Positions 10,471 to 18,579 of a DNA stretch of 37,288 nt are shown here, piece after piece. How positions within the stretch are numbered: position 1 is the first letter of the stretch; every line of letters begins with the position of its first letter. Origin of the DNA: CAYQSU01 sp964420325 (GTDB lineage: Bacteria; Pseudomonadota; Alphaproteobacteria; Rhodospirillales; Defluviicoccaceae). The translations under genes and the position numbers were made by a program. The stretch covers positions 1 through 37,288 of the forward strand of contig CAYQSU010000031.1 in NCBI GenBank assembly GCA_964420325.1, in the 5' to 3' direction. The notes beneath the pieces were generated by a model. It had not been told where the DNA came from and did not search any database. It saw only the letters and a list, made by a program, of their open reading frames with translations.

Positions 10471-11157
10471 GTGATGAACGGGGAGGCGCCGCATGTCCTG
10501 GTGGTCGACGACGACGACCGACTGCGCCGGCTGCTCGCCCGCTACCTCGGCGAGCACGGCTTCGTCGTCGCCACCGCGGCGGACGCGGGCGACGCCCGCG
10601 GCAAGCTGGCGAGCCTCGAGTTCGACGTGATCATCCTGGATCTGATGATGCCGGGCGAACACGGGCTCGAGTTCGCCGCCGACTTGCGCCGCCACAGCGC
10701 CGTGCCGATCCTGATGCTGACGGCGATGGGCGAGGCCGAGAACCGTGTCGCCGGCCTCGAGCGCGGCGCCGACGACTACCTCGTCAAGCCGTTCGAGCCG
10801 CGCGAGCTCGTGCTGCGCATCCACAACGTGCTGAGACGGGTGCCGCGGCCGGCGCCCCAGCCCGTGCGCGTGCGTCTCGGCCCCCTCAGCTTCGACGTCG
10901 AGCGCGCCGAGCTGTGGGCCGACGACCGGCCGTTGCGCCTGACCTCGGTGGAGGCGGCGCTGCTGCAGGCGATGGCGGCGCGACCCGGCGTCATCCTCAG
11001 CCGCGAGGAGCTGATCGAGGCCACCGGCGCCGCCGGCGGCGATCGCGCCGTCGACGTCCAGGTCACCCGACTCAGGCGGAAGATCGAGACCGACCCGCGC
11101 GATCCCCGCTACCTGCAGACGGTGCGCGGCAAAGGCTACGTGCTGAAGCCGGACTGA
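10471..11157 (+). CDS. OmpR/PhoB-family response regulator (PetR-like)
   Basis: Two-domain response regulator of 228 aa. The receiver domain (about 8-122) has the acidic cluster VVDDDD, the phosphoacceptor D57 in ILDLMMPGEHGLEF, the conserved Thr in LMLTAMGEA and the Lys in DDYLVKPFEPREL. The winged-helix DNA-binding domain (about 132-226) carries LTSVEAALLQAMA and the recognition helix AVDVQVTRLRRKIETDPRDP, ending YLQTVRGKGYVLKPD. The start may be the GTG at 10471 or the adjoining ATG at 10474; neither has a strong ribosome binding site, with AGAGG about 10-13 bases before. It is 24 bp after the MarR gene and 4 bp before the kinase gene, so the three are probably one operon and the kinase its partner. 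Confidence 0.96.
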   Translation: MMNGEAPHVLVVDDDDRLRRLLARYLGEHGFVVATAADAGDARGKLASLEFDVIILDLMMPGEHGLEFAADLRRHSAVPILMLTAMGEAENRVAGLERGADDYLVKPFEPRELVLRIHNVLRRVPRPAPQPVRVRLGPLSFDVERAELWADDRPLRLTSVEAALLQAMAARPGVILSREELIEATGAAGGDRAVDVQVTRLRRKIETDPRDPRYLQTVRGKGYVLKPD

Positions 11158-11161
11158 GGCG

Positions 11162-12463
11162 ATGATCAAGCGCTATCTGCCGCGAAGCCTGTTCGGGCGC
11201 TCGCTCCTGATCGTCGTCATTCCGCTGGTGATCCTGCAGGTCGTCTCGGCGTTCGTCTTCTACGAGAGCCACTGGGAGACGGTGAGCCGGCGGCTGGCGC
11301 GCGACCTCGCCGGCGACATCGCGATCCTCGTCAACGCCATGCGCGATCTGCCGGACCCCCCCGATCGCGCCTGGATGCTGGGCCAGGCGGCGCGGCACAT
11401 GGGCATCGTCGCCGAGATCAAGGAGGGGGCGATCCTGCCGAACGCCGACCGCGGCGCCTTCGCCTCGGAGGCGCAGCTGCGCCGCGAGCTCGACATCCAG
11501 CTCAGCAAGCCCTACCGCATCGACGCCGAGACGATGCGGGACCATATCGTCGTCGACGTGCAGCTGGCCGACGGCGTGCTCAGCCTGATCGCCAACCGCA
11601 AGCGCCTGTTCAGCACCACCACCCATGTCTTCGTGCTGTGGATGGTCGGCACCTCGCTGATCCTGTTCGGCGTCGCCACCGTGTTCCTGCGCAACCAGGT
11701 GAAGCCGGTGCTCCGCCTCGCCCGCGCCGCCGACGATTTCGGCAAAGGCCGGGACGTGCCGACCTTCAAGCCGGAGGGCGCCCGCGAGGTGCGCCAGGCG
11801 GCCCACGCGTTCCTCGCCATGCGCCAGCGGATCCTTCGCCAGATCGGCCAGCGCACCGCGATGCTCGCCGGCGTCTCCCATGATCTGCGCACGCCCTTGA
11901 CGCGGATGAAGCTGCAGCTGGAGATGATGCCGGGCGCGGACGGAGTTGCGGCGCTGAAGGAGGATGTCCTCGAGATGGAGCGCATGCTCGAGAGCTACCT
12001 CGCGTTCGCCCGCGGCGAGGGCGCCGAGAAGACCGTCGACGGCGATCTCGGCGACCTGCTCGACGAGGTCGTCCGCAACGCCCGCCGCAACGGCGGCGCC
12101 GTCGAGCTCAGCACCGACGGCGAGCTCCGGCTGCCGCTCAGGCCGACGGCGCTGCAGCGGTGCTTCACCAACCTCGTCGACAACGCTCTGCGCTACGCCC
12201 GCCACGTCCGGGTGCACGCCCAGCGCAGCGGCGAGGCGATCGTGGTGTGCATCGACGACGACGGCCCCGGAATCCCCGCCCGGCTCCGCGAGGCCGTCTT
12301 CAAGCCGTTCTACCGCATGGAGGAATCGCGCAACCCGCACACCGGCGGCATCGGCCTCGGCCTGACCATCGCCCGCGACGTCGTGCGCGGCCACGGCGGC
12401 GACATCAGTCTCGACGATTCGCCGCAGGGCGGGCTCCGCGCCCGGGTCCGGCTCCCCGTCTGA
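11162..12463 (+). CDS. EnvZ-like HAMP sensor histidine kinase
   Basis: Inner-membrane sensor kinase of 433 aa. It has a first membrane segment (about 13-35), a periplasmic domain (36-154), a second membrane segment (155-176) and a HAMP domain (about 177-230). The HisKA domain has H240 in GVSHDLRTPLTRMKLQLEMM. The ATPase domain has the N box CFTNLVDNALRYA, G1 DDGPGI, F box FKPFYRMEESRN and G2 GGIGLGLTIARDVVRGHGG. All catalytic boxes are intact. The gene begins 4 bp after the response regulator stop, so it almost certainly signals to that regulator. The periplasmic ligand is not evident. Confidence 0.96.
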   Translation: MIKRYLPRSLFGRSLLIVVIPLVILQVVSAFVFYESHWETVSRRLARDLAGDIAILVNAMRDLPDPPDRAWMLGQAARHMGIVAEIKEGAILPNADRGAFASEAQLRRELDIQLSKPYRIDAETMRDHIVVDVQLADGVLSLIANRKRLFSTTTHVFVLWMVGTSLILFGVATVFLRNQVKPVLRLARAADDFGKGRDVPTFKPEGAREVRQAAHAFLAMRQRILRQIGQRTAMLAGVSHDLRTPLTRMKLQLEMMPGADGVAALKEDVLEMERMLESYLAFARGEGAEKTVDGDLGDLLDEVVRNARRNGGAVELSTDGELRLPLRPTALQRCFTNLVDNALRYARHVRVHAQRSGEAIVVCIDDDGPGIPARLREAVFKPFYRMEESRNPHTGGIGLGLTIARDVVRGHGGDISLDDSPQGGLRARVRLPV

Positions 12464-12477
12464 GAGCCGGGCGGCCG

Positions 12478-13434
12478 TCACGACCGGCCGCACGCGAACG
12501 CCACCGCCCAGGCCAGGGCGACCGCCGCCAGGGCCGCACCGCCAAAGGCGCGCTGGAGGCGCAGGCCCATCGGCAGCCGATGGGCGATCCGGCCGACGGC
12601 GAGACCGAGGATGCCGCCGGCGGCGAAGCCCGTGGCGTGCGCGACGACGTCGGTTCGCTCGCCGCCGACGCCGAGAAAGGCGAGCAGCATCAGCCCGGCG
12701 GCCAGCGGCGACCAGCGCCTGAGGCCGCGACGCCAGAACCCGTGCCGGCGGGTCAGCATCAGCGCCGACAGTGTGCCAACGGCCGCGAACACCGCCGTCG
12801 ATGCCCCGACGGCGCTGTGCCACGGCGGTTGCAGCAGAGCATTCAGAACGTTTCCCGCCGCGCCGCCGGCGACGATGACCAGCCACGCCAACCCGGCGCC
12901 GAGGGTCTGGGCCACCAGCAGTCCGAAGACGACGCCGAACACCAGGTTGCCGGCAAGGTGGGCGGCGTCGCCATGAAGGCCGAGGGCGGTCACCGCCCGC
13001 CACCACTCGCCGTCGACGATGCGCCCGGCCCTGGCCGCGCCGACGGCAAACCAGTCCGGAAACAGCCAGTCCCCGTGCGCCGCCAGGTGCAGCACCACCA
13101 GCCCGCCGGCGTAGATCGCGGCGCCGCCGATGCCGTCGGCGATGCCGGGCGCGGGGACCGCCGGCCGCGCCTCGATCCGGTTTTCGCCGGCATAGAGCCT
13201 GAGCTGGTCCTGCGCGCGCGCCGCGTCCTCCGCCGCCACCAGCACCGCCACCCCGCCGTCGCCCTCGAGCCCGGCGCACGCGATGCCCATCGACCGCAGC
13301 ACCAGAGCGCACTCGTCGGCGGCCGCAGGATCGGCGGTGATCAGGATCGCGATCATTGCCGGGCCGTCGCCGCCGTCGACGGGAGGATCGCGCGGGGTCA
13401 TGTCCTCGGAGTCCCTGTCATCGGCCCCTGTCAT
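12478..13434 (-). CDS. Rhomboid-family intramembrane serine protease
   Basis: Membrane protease of 318 aa that cuts transmembrane substrates. An N-terminal soluble part (about 27-88, starting MIAILITADPAAADECALVL) resembles the small DUF2007-type signal-transducing domain. The rhomboid core of about six helices follows. The oxyanion pair H159-x-x-x-N163 (HLAGN), the catalytic S212 in VGASTAVFAAVG and H266 in VVAHATGFAAGG are all present. ATG 13434 is chosen because GAGGGG precedes it. A longer ORF upstream has no ribosome binding site and reads through the promoter region. The start lies inside a perfect 13-bp tandem duplication. It converges with the sensor kinase gene (14-bp gap). Confidence 0.9.
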   Translation of the reverse strand: MTGADDRDSEDMTPRDPPVDGGDGPAMIAILITADPAAADECALVLRSMGIACAGLEGDGGVAVLVAAEDAARAQDQLRLYAGENRIEARPAVPAPGIADGIGGAAIYAGGLVVLHLAAHGDWLFPDWFAVGAARAGRIVDGEWWRAVTALGLHGDAAHLAGNLVFGVVFGLLVAQTLGAGLAWLVIVAGGAAGNVLNALLQPPWHSAVGASTAVFAAVGTLSALMLTRRHGFWRRGLRRWSPLAAGLMLLAFLGVGGERTDVVAHATGFAAGGILGLAVGRIAHRLPMGLRLQRAFGGAALAAVALAWAVAFACGRS

Positions 13435-13438
13435 CGGC
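13413..13438. repeat. Perfect 13-bp tandem duplication over the rhomboid start codon
   Basis: CCCTGTCATCGGC occurs twice without a break (13413-13425 and 13426-13438). Each copy contains CAT, which is an ATG on the minus strand (13421 and 13434). Because 13 is not a multiple of three, only the ATG at 13434 is in frame with the rhomboid ORF; loss of one copy would put the remaining ATG out of frame. Confidence 0.95.
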
Positions 13439-13463
13439 CCCTCGCCGTCACGCTGCCGCTCGC

Positions 13464-13469
13464 AGTATA
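13464..13469 (-). promoter_or_regulatory. Possible -10 box for the rhomboid gene
   Basis: TATACT on the minus strand (complement of 13464-13469) matches a sigma70 -10 box in five of six positions and lies 30 bp upstream of the ATG. The sequence 17 bp further upstream (GTGTCA) is only a weak -35 match, so this is tentative. Confidence 0.3.
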
Positions 13470-13528
13470 AGGGTCGGCCATGACGCTGACACGCCGCCCG
13501 CAAAGTCGCCGCCGGCTGCGCCTTTGGG

Positions 13529-13558
13529 TTGACGAAGCCGGCTGCGATACCGTAAAAC
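13529..13558 (+). promoter_or_regulatory. Possible promoter of the GT4-GT26 operon
   Basis: TTGACG (13529-13534), an 18-bp spacer and TAAAAC (13553-13558) resemble a sigma70 promoter. The start site would be near 13565, leaving a leader of about 75 bases before the GT4 ATG at 13640. Confidence 0.33.
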
Positions 13559-13639
13559 GAGCAGACCGCCGCCCGCCCGACGCGTGGACGCCCCGATGCC
13601 CCCCTCGTGCGACGACACCACGCCGGCCAGGAGCCGCCG

Positions 13640-14761
13640 ATGATCGCGACCACTGACGGGCACGCCCGCGTCCTGCACCTGATCAACGGCGAGCACTACT
13701 CCGGCGCCGAGCGCGTCCAGGATCTCCTGGCGCAGCGGCTCCCCGGCTTCGGCTATGACGTCGAGTGGGTGTGCGTCAAGCCCGGCATCTTCCCGGATCG
13801 CCACCGGGCCCGCGGCACGCCGCTGACGCCGATGCCGATGCGGTTCAGGCTCGACGCCGGGCTCGCGCTCCGGGTGGCCCGCCTCGTCCGCCGGCGCGGC
13901 CACGTCCTGGTGCATGCCCACACCCCCCGCACGGCGGTGCTGGCCAGCCTCGCCAGCCGCATCGCCGGCATCCCGTTCGTCTATCACGTCCACAGCCCGG
14001 CCTGGGCGGACTCGACCGAACCCTGGCAGAACCGGGTGAACGCGCTCGTCGAGCGGGTGAGCCTCCGGGGTGTCCGCCACGTCATCGCCGTCACCGCCGA
14101 GCTCAGGCGGGGGATGCTCGACAGAGGGATCCCCGGGGACAGGGTCTCGGTGGTGCTCAACGGCGTGCCGTCTCCCGCCCCCCTCAACGGCTGGCGCCGG
14201 CCCGAGCAGGAGTGGGTTGCCGGCATGGTCGCGCTGTTCCGGCCGCGCAAGGGGCTCGAGATATTGATGCGCGCCGTCGCCGCCCTCCTCGCCGACGACT
14301 ACCCGATCCGTCTCCGGGCGGTCGGCCCGTTCGTCTCGGAGGCCTACGCCGCTCGGGTCAGAGCCGAGGCCGACGCGCTCGGCATCGCGGCGCGGATCGA
14401 CTGGGCCGGCTTCAGCGACGACGTCGCCGCGGAATACCGACGCATGCATCTCTTCGTGCTGCCGAGCCTGTTCGGCGAAGGCCTGCCGATGGTCCTCGCC
14501 GAGGCGATGGCCGCCGGCGTGCCGATCGTGGCGACGCGGGTGGGCGGCATTGCCGAGGCGGTCGAGGACGGAACGCACGCGCTGCTGGTCGAGCCCGGCG
14601 ACGCCGACGCTCTCGCCCGCGCGCTCCACCGGGCGATCGACGGCGCCGTCGACATCGAATCCCTGCGGCGCGCCGCCCGCCGCCGACAGGAGGAGACGCT
14701 GTCCGACGTCAGCATGGCCCGCGGCGTCGCCCGCATCTACGACCGGATCCTGGCGCGGTGA
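13640..14761 (+). CDS. GT4-family glycosyltransferase (GT-B fold)
   Basis: Retaining glycosyltransferase of 373 aa, expected to add a sugar from a nucleotide donor to a lipid-linked glycan at the cytoplasmic membrane face. The N-terminal acceptor domain starts VLHLINGEHYSGAERVQDLL and includes VHAHTPRTAVLASLAS. The C-terminal donor domain has VAGMVALFRPRKGLEIL and the E-x7-E motif in EGLPMVLAEAMAAGVPIVAT (about 278-286), followed by GIAEAVEDG. ATG 13640 is chosen over the GTG at 13607 because AGGAG lies six bases before it. Its TGA overlaps the next gene's GTG (GTGA, 14758-14761), so the two are translationally coupled. Donor and acceptor sugars cannot be inferred. Confidence 0.94.
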   Translation: MIATTDGHARVLHLINGEHYSGAERVQDLLAQRLPGFGYDVEWVCVKPGIFPDRHRARGTPLTPMPMRFRLDAGLALRVARLVRRRGHVLVHAHTPRTAVLASLASRIAGIPFVYHVHSPAWADSTEPWQNRVNALVERVSLRGVRHVIAVTAELRRGMLDRGIPGDRVSVVLNGVPSPAPLNGWRRPEQEWVAGMVALFRPRKGLEILMRAVAALLADDYPIRLRAVGPFVSEAYAARVRAEADALGIAARIDWAGFSDDVAAEYRRMHLFVLPSLFGEGLPMVLAEAMAAGVPIVATRVGGIAEAVEDGTHALLVEPGDADALARALHRAIDGAVDIESLRRAARRRQEETLSDVSMARGVARIYDRILAR

Positions 14762-15537
14762 CGTCCCGGCTGCACCTCTTCGGCATCGACATCGATCCGT
14801 TGCGGCTGGAGGACGCGGTCGACACCATCCTCGGCTGGCTCGCGACCGGCGACGGCGCCTTCCGCTACGTGGTCACGCCGAACGTCGACCACATCGTCAC
14901 GCTGCAGGACGACGCGGCGTTCAGGACCGCCTACCGGGATGCCGCGCTGGTGCTCGCCGATGGTCAGCCGCTGGTCTGGGCGGCACGTCTCCTCGGCCGC
15001 CCGCTGCCGGAGCGCGTCGCCGGAAGCGACCTCGTCCCGACGGTCCTGGAGCGGGCCAACGCGCACCGGGACGTCGGCGTCTTCCTCCTCGGAGCCGCCC
15101 CGCACGTCGCCGCCCGTGCCGCCGATCTGATCGGCGAGCGGTGGCCGAACCTCCGCCTCGCCGGGCGGTTGAGCCCCGACTTCGGCTTCGAGACGGATCC
15201 CGGGCGGAACGACGAGATCTGCGCCATGATCGAGCGGTGCAAGCCCGACCTCCTGATCGTCGCCCTCGGCGCCCCGAGACAGGAGTGTTGGATCTGGCGC
15301 CATCGCCACCGGCTCCGCGCGCGCGTCGCGCTTTGCACCGGTGCCGCCATCGACTTCCTGGTCGGGGAGCGGGCGCGGGCGCCCCGCCGCATGCAGAGCC
15401 TCGGGCTCGAATGGCTGCATCGGCTGTGCTCGGAACCGGCCCGCCTGGGACCGCGGTATGCGCGCGATGCCGTCGTCTTTCCCCGCTTGCTGTGGCGCGA
15501 ATGGCGGCACCGCGAAGCGCCTCGGGTGCGCTCGTAA
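14758..15537 (+). CDS. WecG/TagA/CpsF-family (GT26) glycosyltransferase
   Basis: GT26 transferase of 259 aa. Characterised relatives add N-acetylmannosamine or its uronic acid (TagA, WecG), or glucose or galactose, to lipid-linked sugars. The family motifs are VVTPNVDHIVTL (38-49), the catalytic-region Asp in VLADGQPLVWAARLLG (D68), ERVAGSDLVP, and VALGAPRQECWI (168-179; compare GxPKQE). The Arg-rich tail RRMQSLGLEWLHRLCSEPARLGPRY fits GT26 enzymes that attach to the membrane through a basic C-terminus. Translation is coupled to the GT4 gene through GTGA. No promoter is seen between them. Confidence 0.94.
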   Translation: MTSRLHLFGIDIDPLRLEDAVDTILGWLATGDGAFRYVVTPNVDHIVTLQDDAAFRTAYRDAALVLADGQPLVWAARLLGRPLPERVAGSDLVPTVLERANAHRDVGVFLLGAAPHVAARAADLIGERWPNLRLAGRLSPDFGFETDPGRNDEICAMIERCKPDLLIVALGAPRQECWIWRHRHRLRARVALCTGAAIDFLVGERARAPRRMQSLGLEWLHRLCSEPARLGPRYARDAVVFPRLLWREWRHREAPRVRS

Positions 15538-15731
15538 CCCCGGCCTCGAGGGGCATCGCAGGGCCGGCGGCGCCAGCAAACGCACTGGTTGCAGTGGCCG
15601 CCTTTCCGCCTCATTTCTTTGGGTCGGGCCGGCCGCTCCACATGCCGCAAAACTCCTGCCGACCCACCCAAACCGGTAAGGCCGATCGGAGCAATTTTAG
15701 AGAGAATCGCACACAATGTCTCCGCATGCTC

Positions 15732-15761
15732 TTTGCATTTGCGGGCCGTCCGGTGTAAGAT
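15732..15761 (+). promoter_or_regulatory. Predicted promoter of the priming glycosyltransferase
   Basis: TTTGCA (15732-15737; or TTGCAT one base on, with a 17-bp spacer) and TAAGAT (15756-15761) form the best sigma70-like pair in this gap. It is in a relatively A/T-rich stretch unlike its surroundings. The transcript would start near 15768. Confidence 0.42.
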
Positions 15762-15909
15762 ATGCAAGTCAGGCGTGTTTGAGCGGGGAAGGCTCGAAGA
15801 TGCCGTGCGGGCAAGTGCAAGCAAGAATTGAAGGACGTTCGTCGGGATAAGCAGCCGAAAACGGGGAATCGACCAGTGTGGGCTCGCGTGCAAAACGGCG
15901 TCGGTAAGC

Positions 15910-16088
15910 CGGAGGCAGGTTTCGCCTCCGCGGTGCAGACCGCGCGCATCCAAGAACTGACGAGCCTACCGATGCGGAACGGCCCGGGCGGGATCGGGGG
16001 GACATCCCCGTGCGGGTCCGATTTCGGCCAGTGCCTTGGCGGGAAGATCGTTTCCACGGGACACTCGCGAGCGGGGAAACCGTTCGCG
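15910..16088 (+). promoter_or_regulatory. Hairpin-rich 5' leader of the priming glycosyltransferase
   Basis: Three stems are visible. The first is CGGAGGC (15910-15916) / GCCTCCG (15924-15930). The second follows directly: CGCGGT / ACCGCG (15929-15934, 15939-15944) with a GCAG loop, sharing two bases with stem 1 so that they stack or compete. The third is CGCGAGCGG (16066-16074) / CCGTTCGCG (16080-16088), nine pairs with one G-U and a GGAAA loop, ending 13 bases before the Shine-Dalgarno sequence at 16102. No known riboswitch is recognised. Confidence 0.42.
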
Positions 16089-16113
16089 CGACCAAGGGCT
16101 TGGAGGAGGTCTT

Positions 16114-17571
16114 ATGGACGGAGGGATCGCGCAGGCTGCATTCGCGAGCCAGCGTATCGGGCGGCGCTCGAGACGACTGCTGTTGTCGGAGAGCGTGGTT
16201 TCCGGGCTGACCGCGGCGCTGGATGCAGCCATCGTTTTCGTCGTGGGGGTCGCAGTCTATTGGAGCTACGTCGGCTGGGGGCCGGGAAAGCCTGAGAAGT
16301 ACCTAGCCGCGATCCTGCTGCTCGCGACCCTCAACGGCTTTCTCTTCTACCACGCCAGGCTCTACGAAGCCGCGGCGGTGGCGAGCTGGCCGACACGGAT
16401 CCACAAGTGCGTCACGGCGACCGCCGTCGCGCTCGTCCTTCTGGTCGTCATCGCGTTCGCACTGAAGGTCTCGGCGGAGTTCTCGCGCGTCTGGTTCTTC
16501 TCGACGGCGATCCTTTCGACCATCCTGCTCTGCCTCGGCCGTGGACTGGTCAAGAAGGTGGTCGAGAGGCTGGCAGCGGCGGGGTTGCTGGTCCGCAACG
16601 TCGCCGTCATCGGCGCCGGCGATCCGGCACAGCGCTGGCTCGACCATTTCAGCGCCCAAAACCCGACCTGGAGGACGATCATCGGCGTGTTCGACGACCG
16701 CACGCGGCGCGTCGGCAGCGGCGTCGGACGCCACCCGGTGCTCGGCGATTTCCGGGAGCTGATCCGCTGCGTCCGCGAGGGCCTGGTCCAGGACGTCGTC
16801 GTCGCCATGCCGCTCGGCGCCGACCGCCGCCTCGCCGAGATCGTCGGCAGACTGCGCGAGCTCCCCGTGCACATCTACCTCGCGGCCGAGCACAAGGAGT
16901 ATCCGCCGGCCCCCTACGAGCGGCAGTCGTGGGACGGGGCGCCGGTTCTCGAGGTGGCCGCGATGCCGCTCTCGGGCTGGGGCGGCGTGGTCAAGAGCAT
17001 CGAGGACAAGCTGGTGGCGCTGCTGCTTCTGGTTCTTCTCAGTCCGTTGCTGGCGGCCATCGCCCTCGCCGTCAAGCTCGACAGTCCGGGGCCGGTGCTG
17101 TTCCGCCAGCGGCGCTGCGGCTTCAACAACGAGGTCATCGTCATCTACAAGTTCCGCACCATGTTCCGCTCCTCGTCCGCCGACTTCGACTGGCTGCAGG
17201 CGCGGCGCAACGACCCCAGGGTCACGCGCGTCGGCCGGTTCCTGCGCTGCACCAGCCTGGATGAGCTGCCGCAGCTCTTCAACGTCCTCCTCGGCACGAT
17301 GTCCATGGTCGGGCCGAGGCCGCACGTCTTCGCGCTGAACGAACAGTTCGAGAACCAGGTCCGCGGCTACCACGGGCGGCACAGGGTCAAGCCGGGGCTC
17401 ACCGGCTGGGCCCAGGTCAACGACCTGCGCGGCGAGACGGACACCGTCGAGAAGATGCAGGCGCGCGTCGAGCACGACATCCACTACGTCGAGAACTGGT
17501 CCCTGTGGCTGGATCTCTGGATCATCTTCAAGACCGTCTTCGTGTTCTGGAGGCACAAGAACGCGTACTGA
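16114..17571 (+). CDS. Undecaprenyl-phosphate sugar-1-phosphate transferase (WcaJ/PssY type)
   Basis: Polyisoprenyl-phosphate hexose-1-phosphate transferase of 485 aa, the priming enzyme that starts exopolysaccharide repeat units on the lipid carrier. It has four N-terminal membrane segments (about 30-52, 62-82, 99-118, 126-143). A Rossmann-like domain begins NVAVIGAGDPAQRWLDHF (162-179), and the catalytic domain is behind a hydrophobic re-entrant helix (298-320). Catalytic-domain motifs are SPGPVLFRQRRCGFNN, YKFRTMF, the Asp-Glu pair D383-E384 in TSLDELPQLFNVL, SMVGPRPH and KPGLTGWAQVN. ATG 16114 follows GGAGGAGG (16102-16109), so longer in-frame starts are unlikely. The donor is probably UDP-glucose or UDP-galactose by family, unproven. 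It follows a long structured leader, and a 17-bp tandem repeat covers its stop codon. Confidence 0.95.
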   Translation: MDGGIAQAAFASQRIGRRSRRLLLSESVVSGLTAALDAAIVFVVGVAVYWSYVGWGPGKPEKYLAAILLLATLNGFLFYHARLYEAAAVASWPTRIHKCVTATAVALVLLVVIAFALKVSAEFSRVWFFSTAILSTILLCLGRGLVKKVVERLAAAGLLVRNVAVIGAGDPAQRWLDHFSAQNPTWRTIIGVFDDRTRRVGSGVGRHPVLGDFRELIRCVREGLVQDVVVAMPLGADRRLAEIVGRLRELPVHIYLAAEHKEYPPAPYERQSWDGAPVLEVAAMPLSGWGGVVKSIEDKLVALLLLVLLSPLLAAIALAVKLDSPGPVLFRQRRCGFNNEVIVIYKFRTMFRSSSADFDWLQARRNDPRVTRVGRFLRCTSLDELPQLFNVLLGTMSMVGPRPHVFALNEQFENQVRGYHGRHRVKPGLTGWAQVNDLRGETDTVEKMQARVEHDIHYVENWSLWLDLWIIFKTVFVFWRHKNAY

Positions 17572-17607
17572 GAAAGAACGCGGACCGAGGAAGAACGCGG
17601 GCTGAGG
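17557..17607. repeat. Three tandem 17-bp repeats over the stop codon
   Basis: Copies at 17557-17573 (AAGAACGCGTACTGAGA), 17574-17590 (AAGAACGCGGACCGAGG) and 17591-17607 (AAGAACGCGGGCTGAGG). The first holds the last codons and TGA of the priming glycosyltransferase. The other two fill the gap to the convergent GT2 gene. Confidence 0.93.
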
Positions 17608-17618
17608 CGCGCCTCCGC

Positions 17619-18563
17619 TCACCCCGGTCGACGCCGGCAGAGGCCGGCGCGCCCGGCGATGACCGCATCGCGAAGGGCGGCGTGGCGGGCCTGCCCCACG
17701 ACGCATCGGGAGAGAATGGCGATCGCCGATCTGGGCGAGATGGCGCGGCCGCCCAACGCCCTCGCCACCAGGGCGAGGGCGCGGCCGGGCCGCTCCCGCC
17801 ACTCGAGATGGGCGAGGTGGGTGGCCTCGAAGGCGAGCCGCGCCCGCGGCGTGAGCCGGGCGCCCACCTCAGCGAGAAACCGATGGCCGCGGGCGAGATC
17901 GTCCCGGGCGCCGAGCCGTCCGGGACGCGCGTCGTTGCGCCAGACCGTCAGCGGCTCCTCGACCAGCACGAAGTCGGCGCCGTTCGCCTCGAGATCGATG
18001 AGGAAGGCGTAGTCCTCGTACTGGCGGAGCGGGACGCGAAACGGCGTCGACGCGGCGAGGCGGCGGCTCAGCAGGAACGAGCTCGTCTGGGCGAAGCCGC
18101 CCTCGACGAACAGATAGTCGCCGACGGACAGACCCGGCGCCTTCGGCGCGTCGGGACGGATGCGCGTCGCTCCACCGCCCAGCTCGATGCGGGTCCGCGT
18201 CGTGCACAGCGTCCGCTCGGGATCCCGTGCTCGCGCCACGGCCGCCCACTGCACTTCCAGCTTCGCCGGCAGCCAGGCGTCGTCGGAATCGAGGAAGGCG
18301 ACGTAGTCGCCCTCCGCCGCCCCCACGCCGGTGTTGCGCGCCGCCGACACGCCTTCGTTGCAGGCATGGCGGATCAGGCGCAGCCGCGCGTCCTCGGCGA
18401 AGCGTCGGAGCGCGCCGCCGACGTCGTCCGTTGAGGCGTCGTCGACGACGATGATCTCGATGTTTCCGTAGCTCTGGGCAAGGCAACTCTCGATCGCGTC
18501 GACGAGTGCCGCGGCACGGTTGAACACCGGCACCACGATGCTGATCGGAGGCAGGGCGGCCAT
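17619..18563 (-). CDS. GT2-family glycosyltransferase
   Basis: Inverting GT-A transferase of 314 aa. It starts PPISIVVPVFNRAAALVDAI, has IIVVDDASTDD for nucleotide binding and CNEGVSAARNTGVGAAEGDY. The metal-binding DxD is D92-S-D94-D95 in FLDSDDAWLP. QYEDYAFLIDLEANGADF (middle) supplies the usual catalytic-base region with E-D. No transmembrane segments are seen, so it is a cytoplasmic, membrane-associated enzyme. It lies 16 bp downstream of a sulfotransferase gene on the same strand, probably one operon, and converges with the priming transferase. The ribosome binding site is weak. The sugar is unknown. Confidence 0.93.
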   Translation of the reverse strand: MAALPPISIVVPVFNRAAALVDAIESCLAQSYGNIEIIVVDDASTDDVGGALRRFAEDARLRLIRHACNEGVSAARNTGVGAAEGDYVAFLDSDDAWLPAKLEVQWAAVARARDPERTLCTTRTRIELGGGATRIRPDAPKAPGLSVGDYLFVEGGFAQTSSFLLSRRLAASTPFRVPLRQYEDYAFLIDLEANGADFVLVEEPLTVWRNDARPGRLGARDDLARGHRFLAEVGARLTPRARLAFEATHLAHLEWRERPGRALALVARALGGRAISPRSAIAILSRCVVGQARHAALRDAVIAGRAGLCRRRPG

Positions 18564-18579
18564 GATGCCGGCGGGACGA

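Larger units (their letters stand above)
15538..16113. other. 576-bp gap: inverted repeat, promoter and structured leader
   Basis: No convincing gene lies here. A TTG-initiated frame from 15828 runs into the next gene out of frame and lacks a ribosome binding site and family features. The left part has an inverted repeat GGGTCGG (15621-15627) / CCGACCC (15659-15665), possibly a transcription end for the GT operon, without a T tract. The middle has a sigma70-like promoter (15732-15761). The right part is a predicted leader of about 345 bases with several strong hairpins. Confidence 0.6.

Noticed and set aside
11072..13312. 746-codon minus-strand open frame
   Set aside because: It is antisense to the sensor kinase and out of frame with the rhomboid gene. 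Low-complexity composition typical of GC-rich shadow frames.
15828..16295. 155-codon open frame before the priming glycosyltransferase
   Set aside because: TTG start without ribosome binding site, no domain, and it overlaps the true gene out of frame; the region fits a structured leader better.
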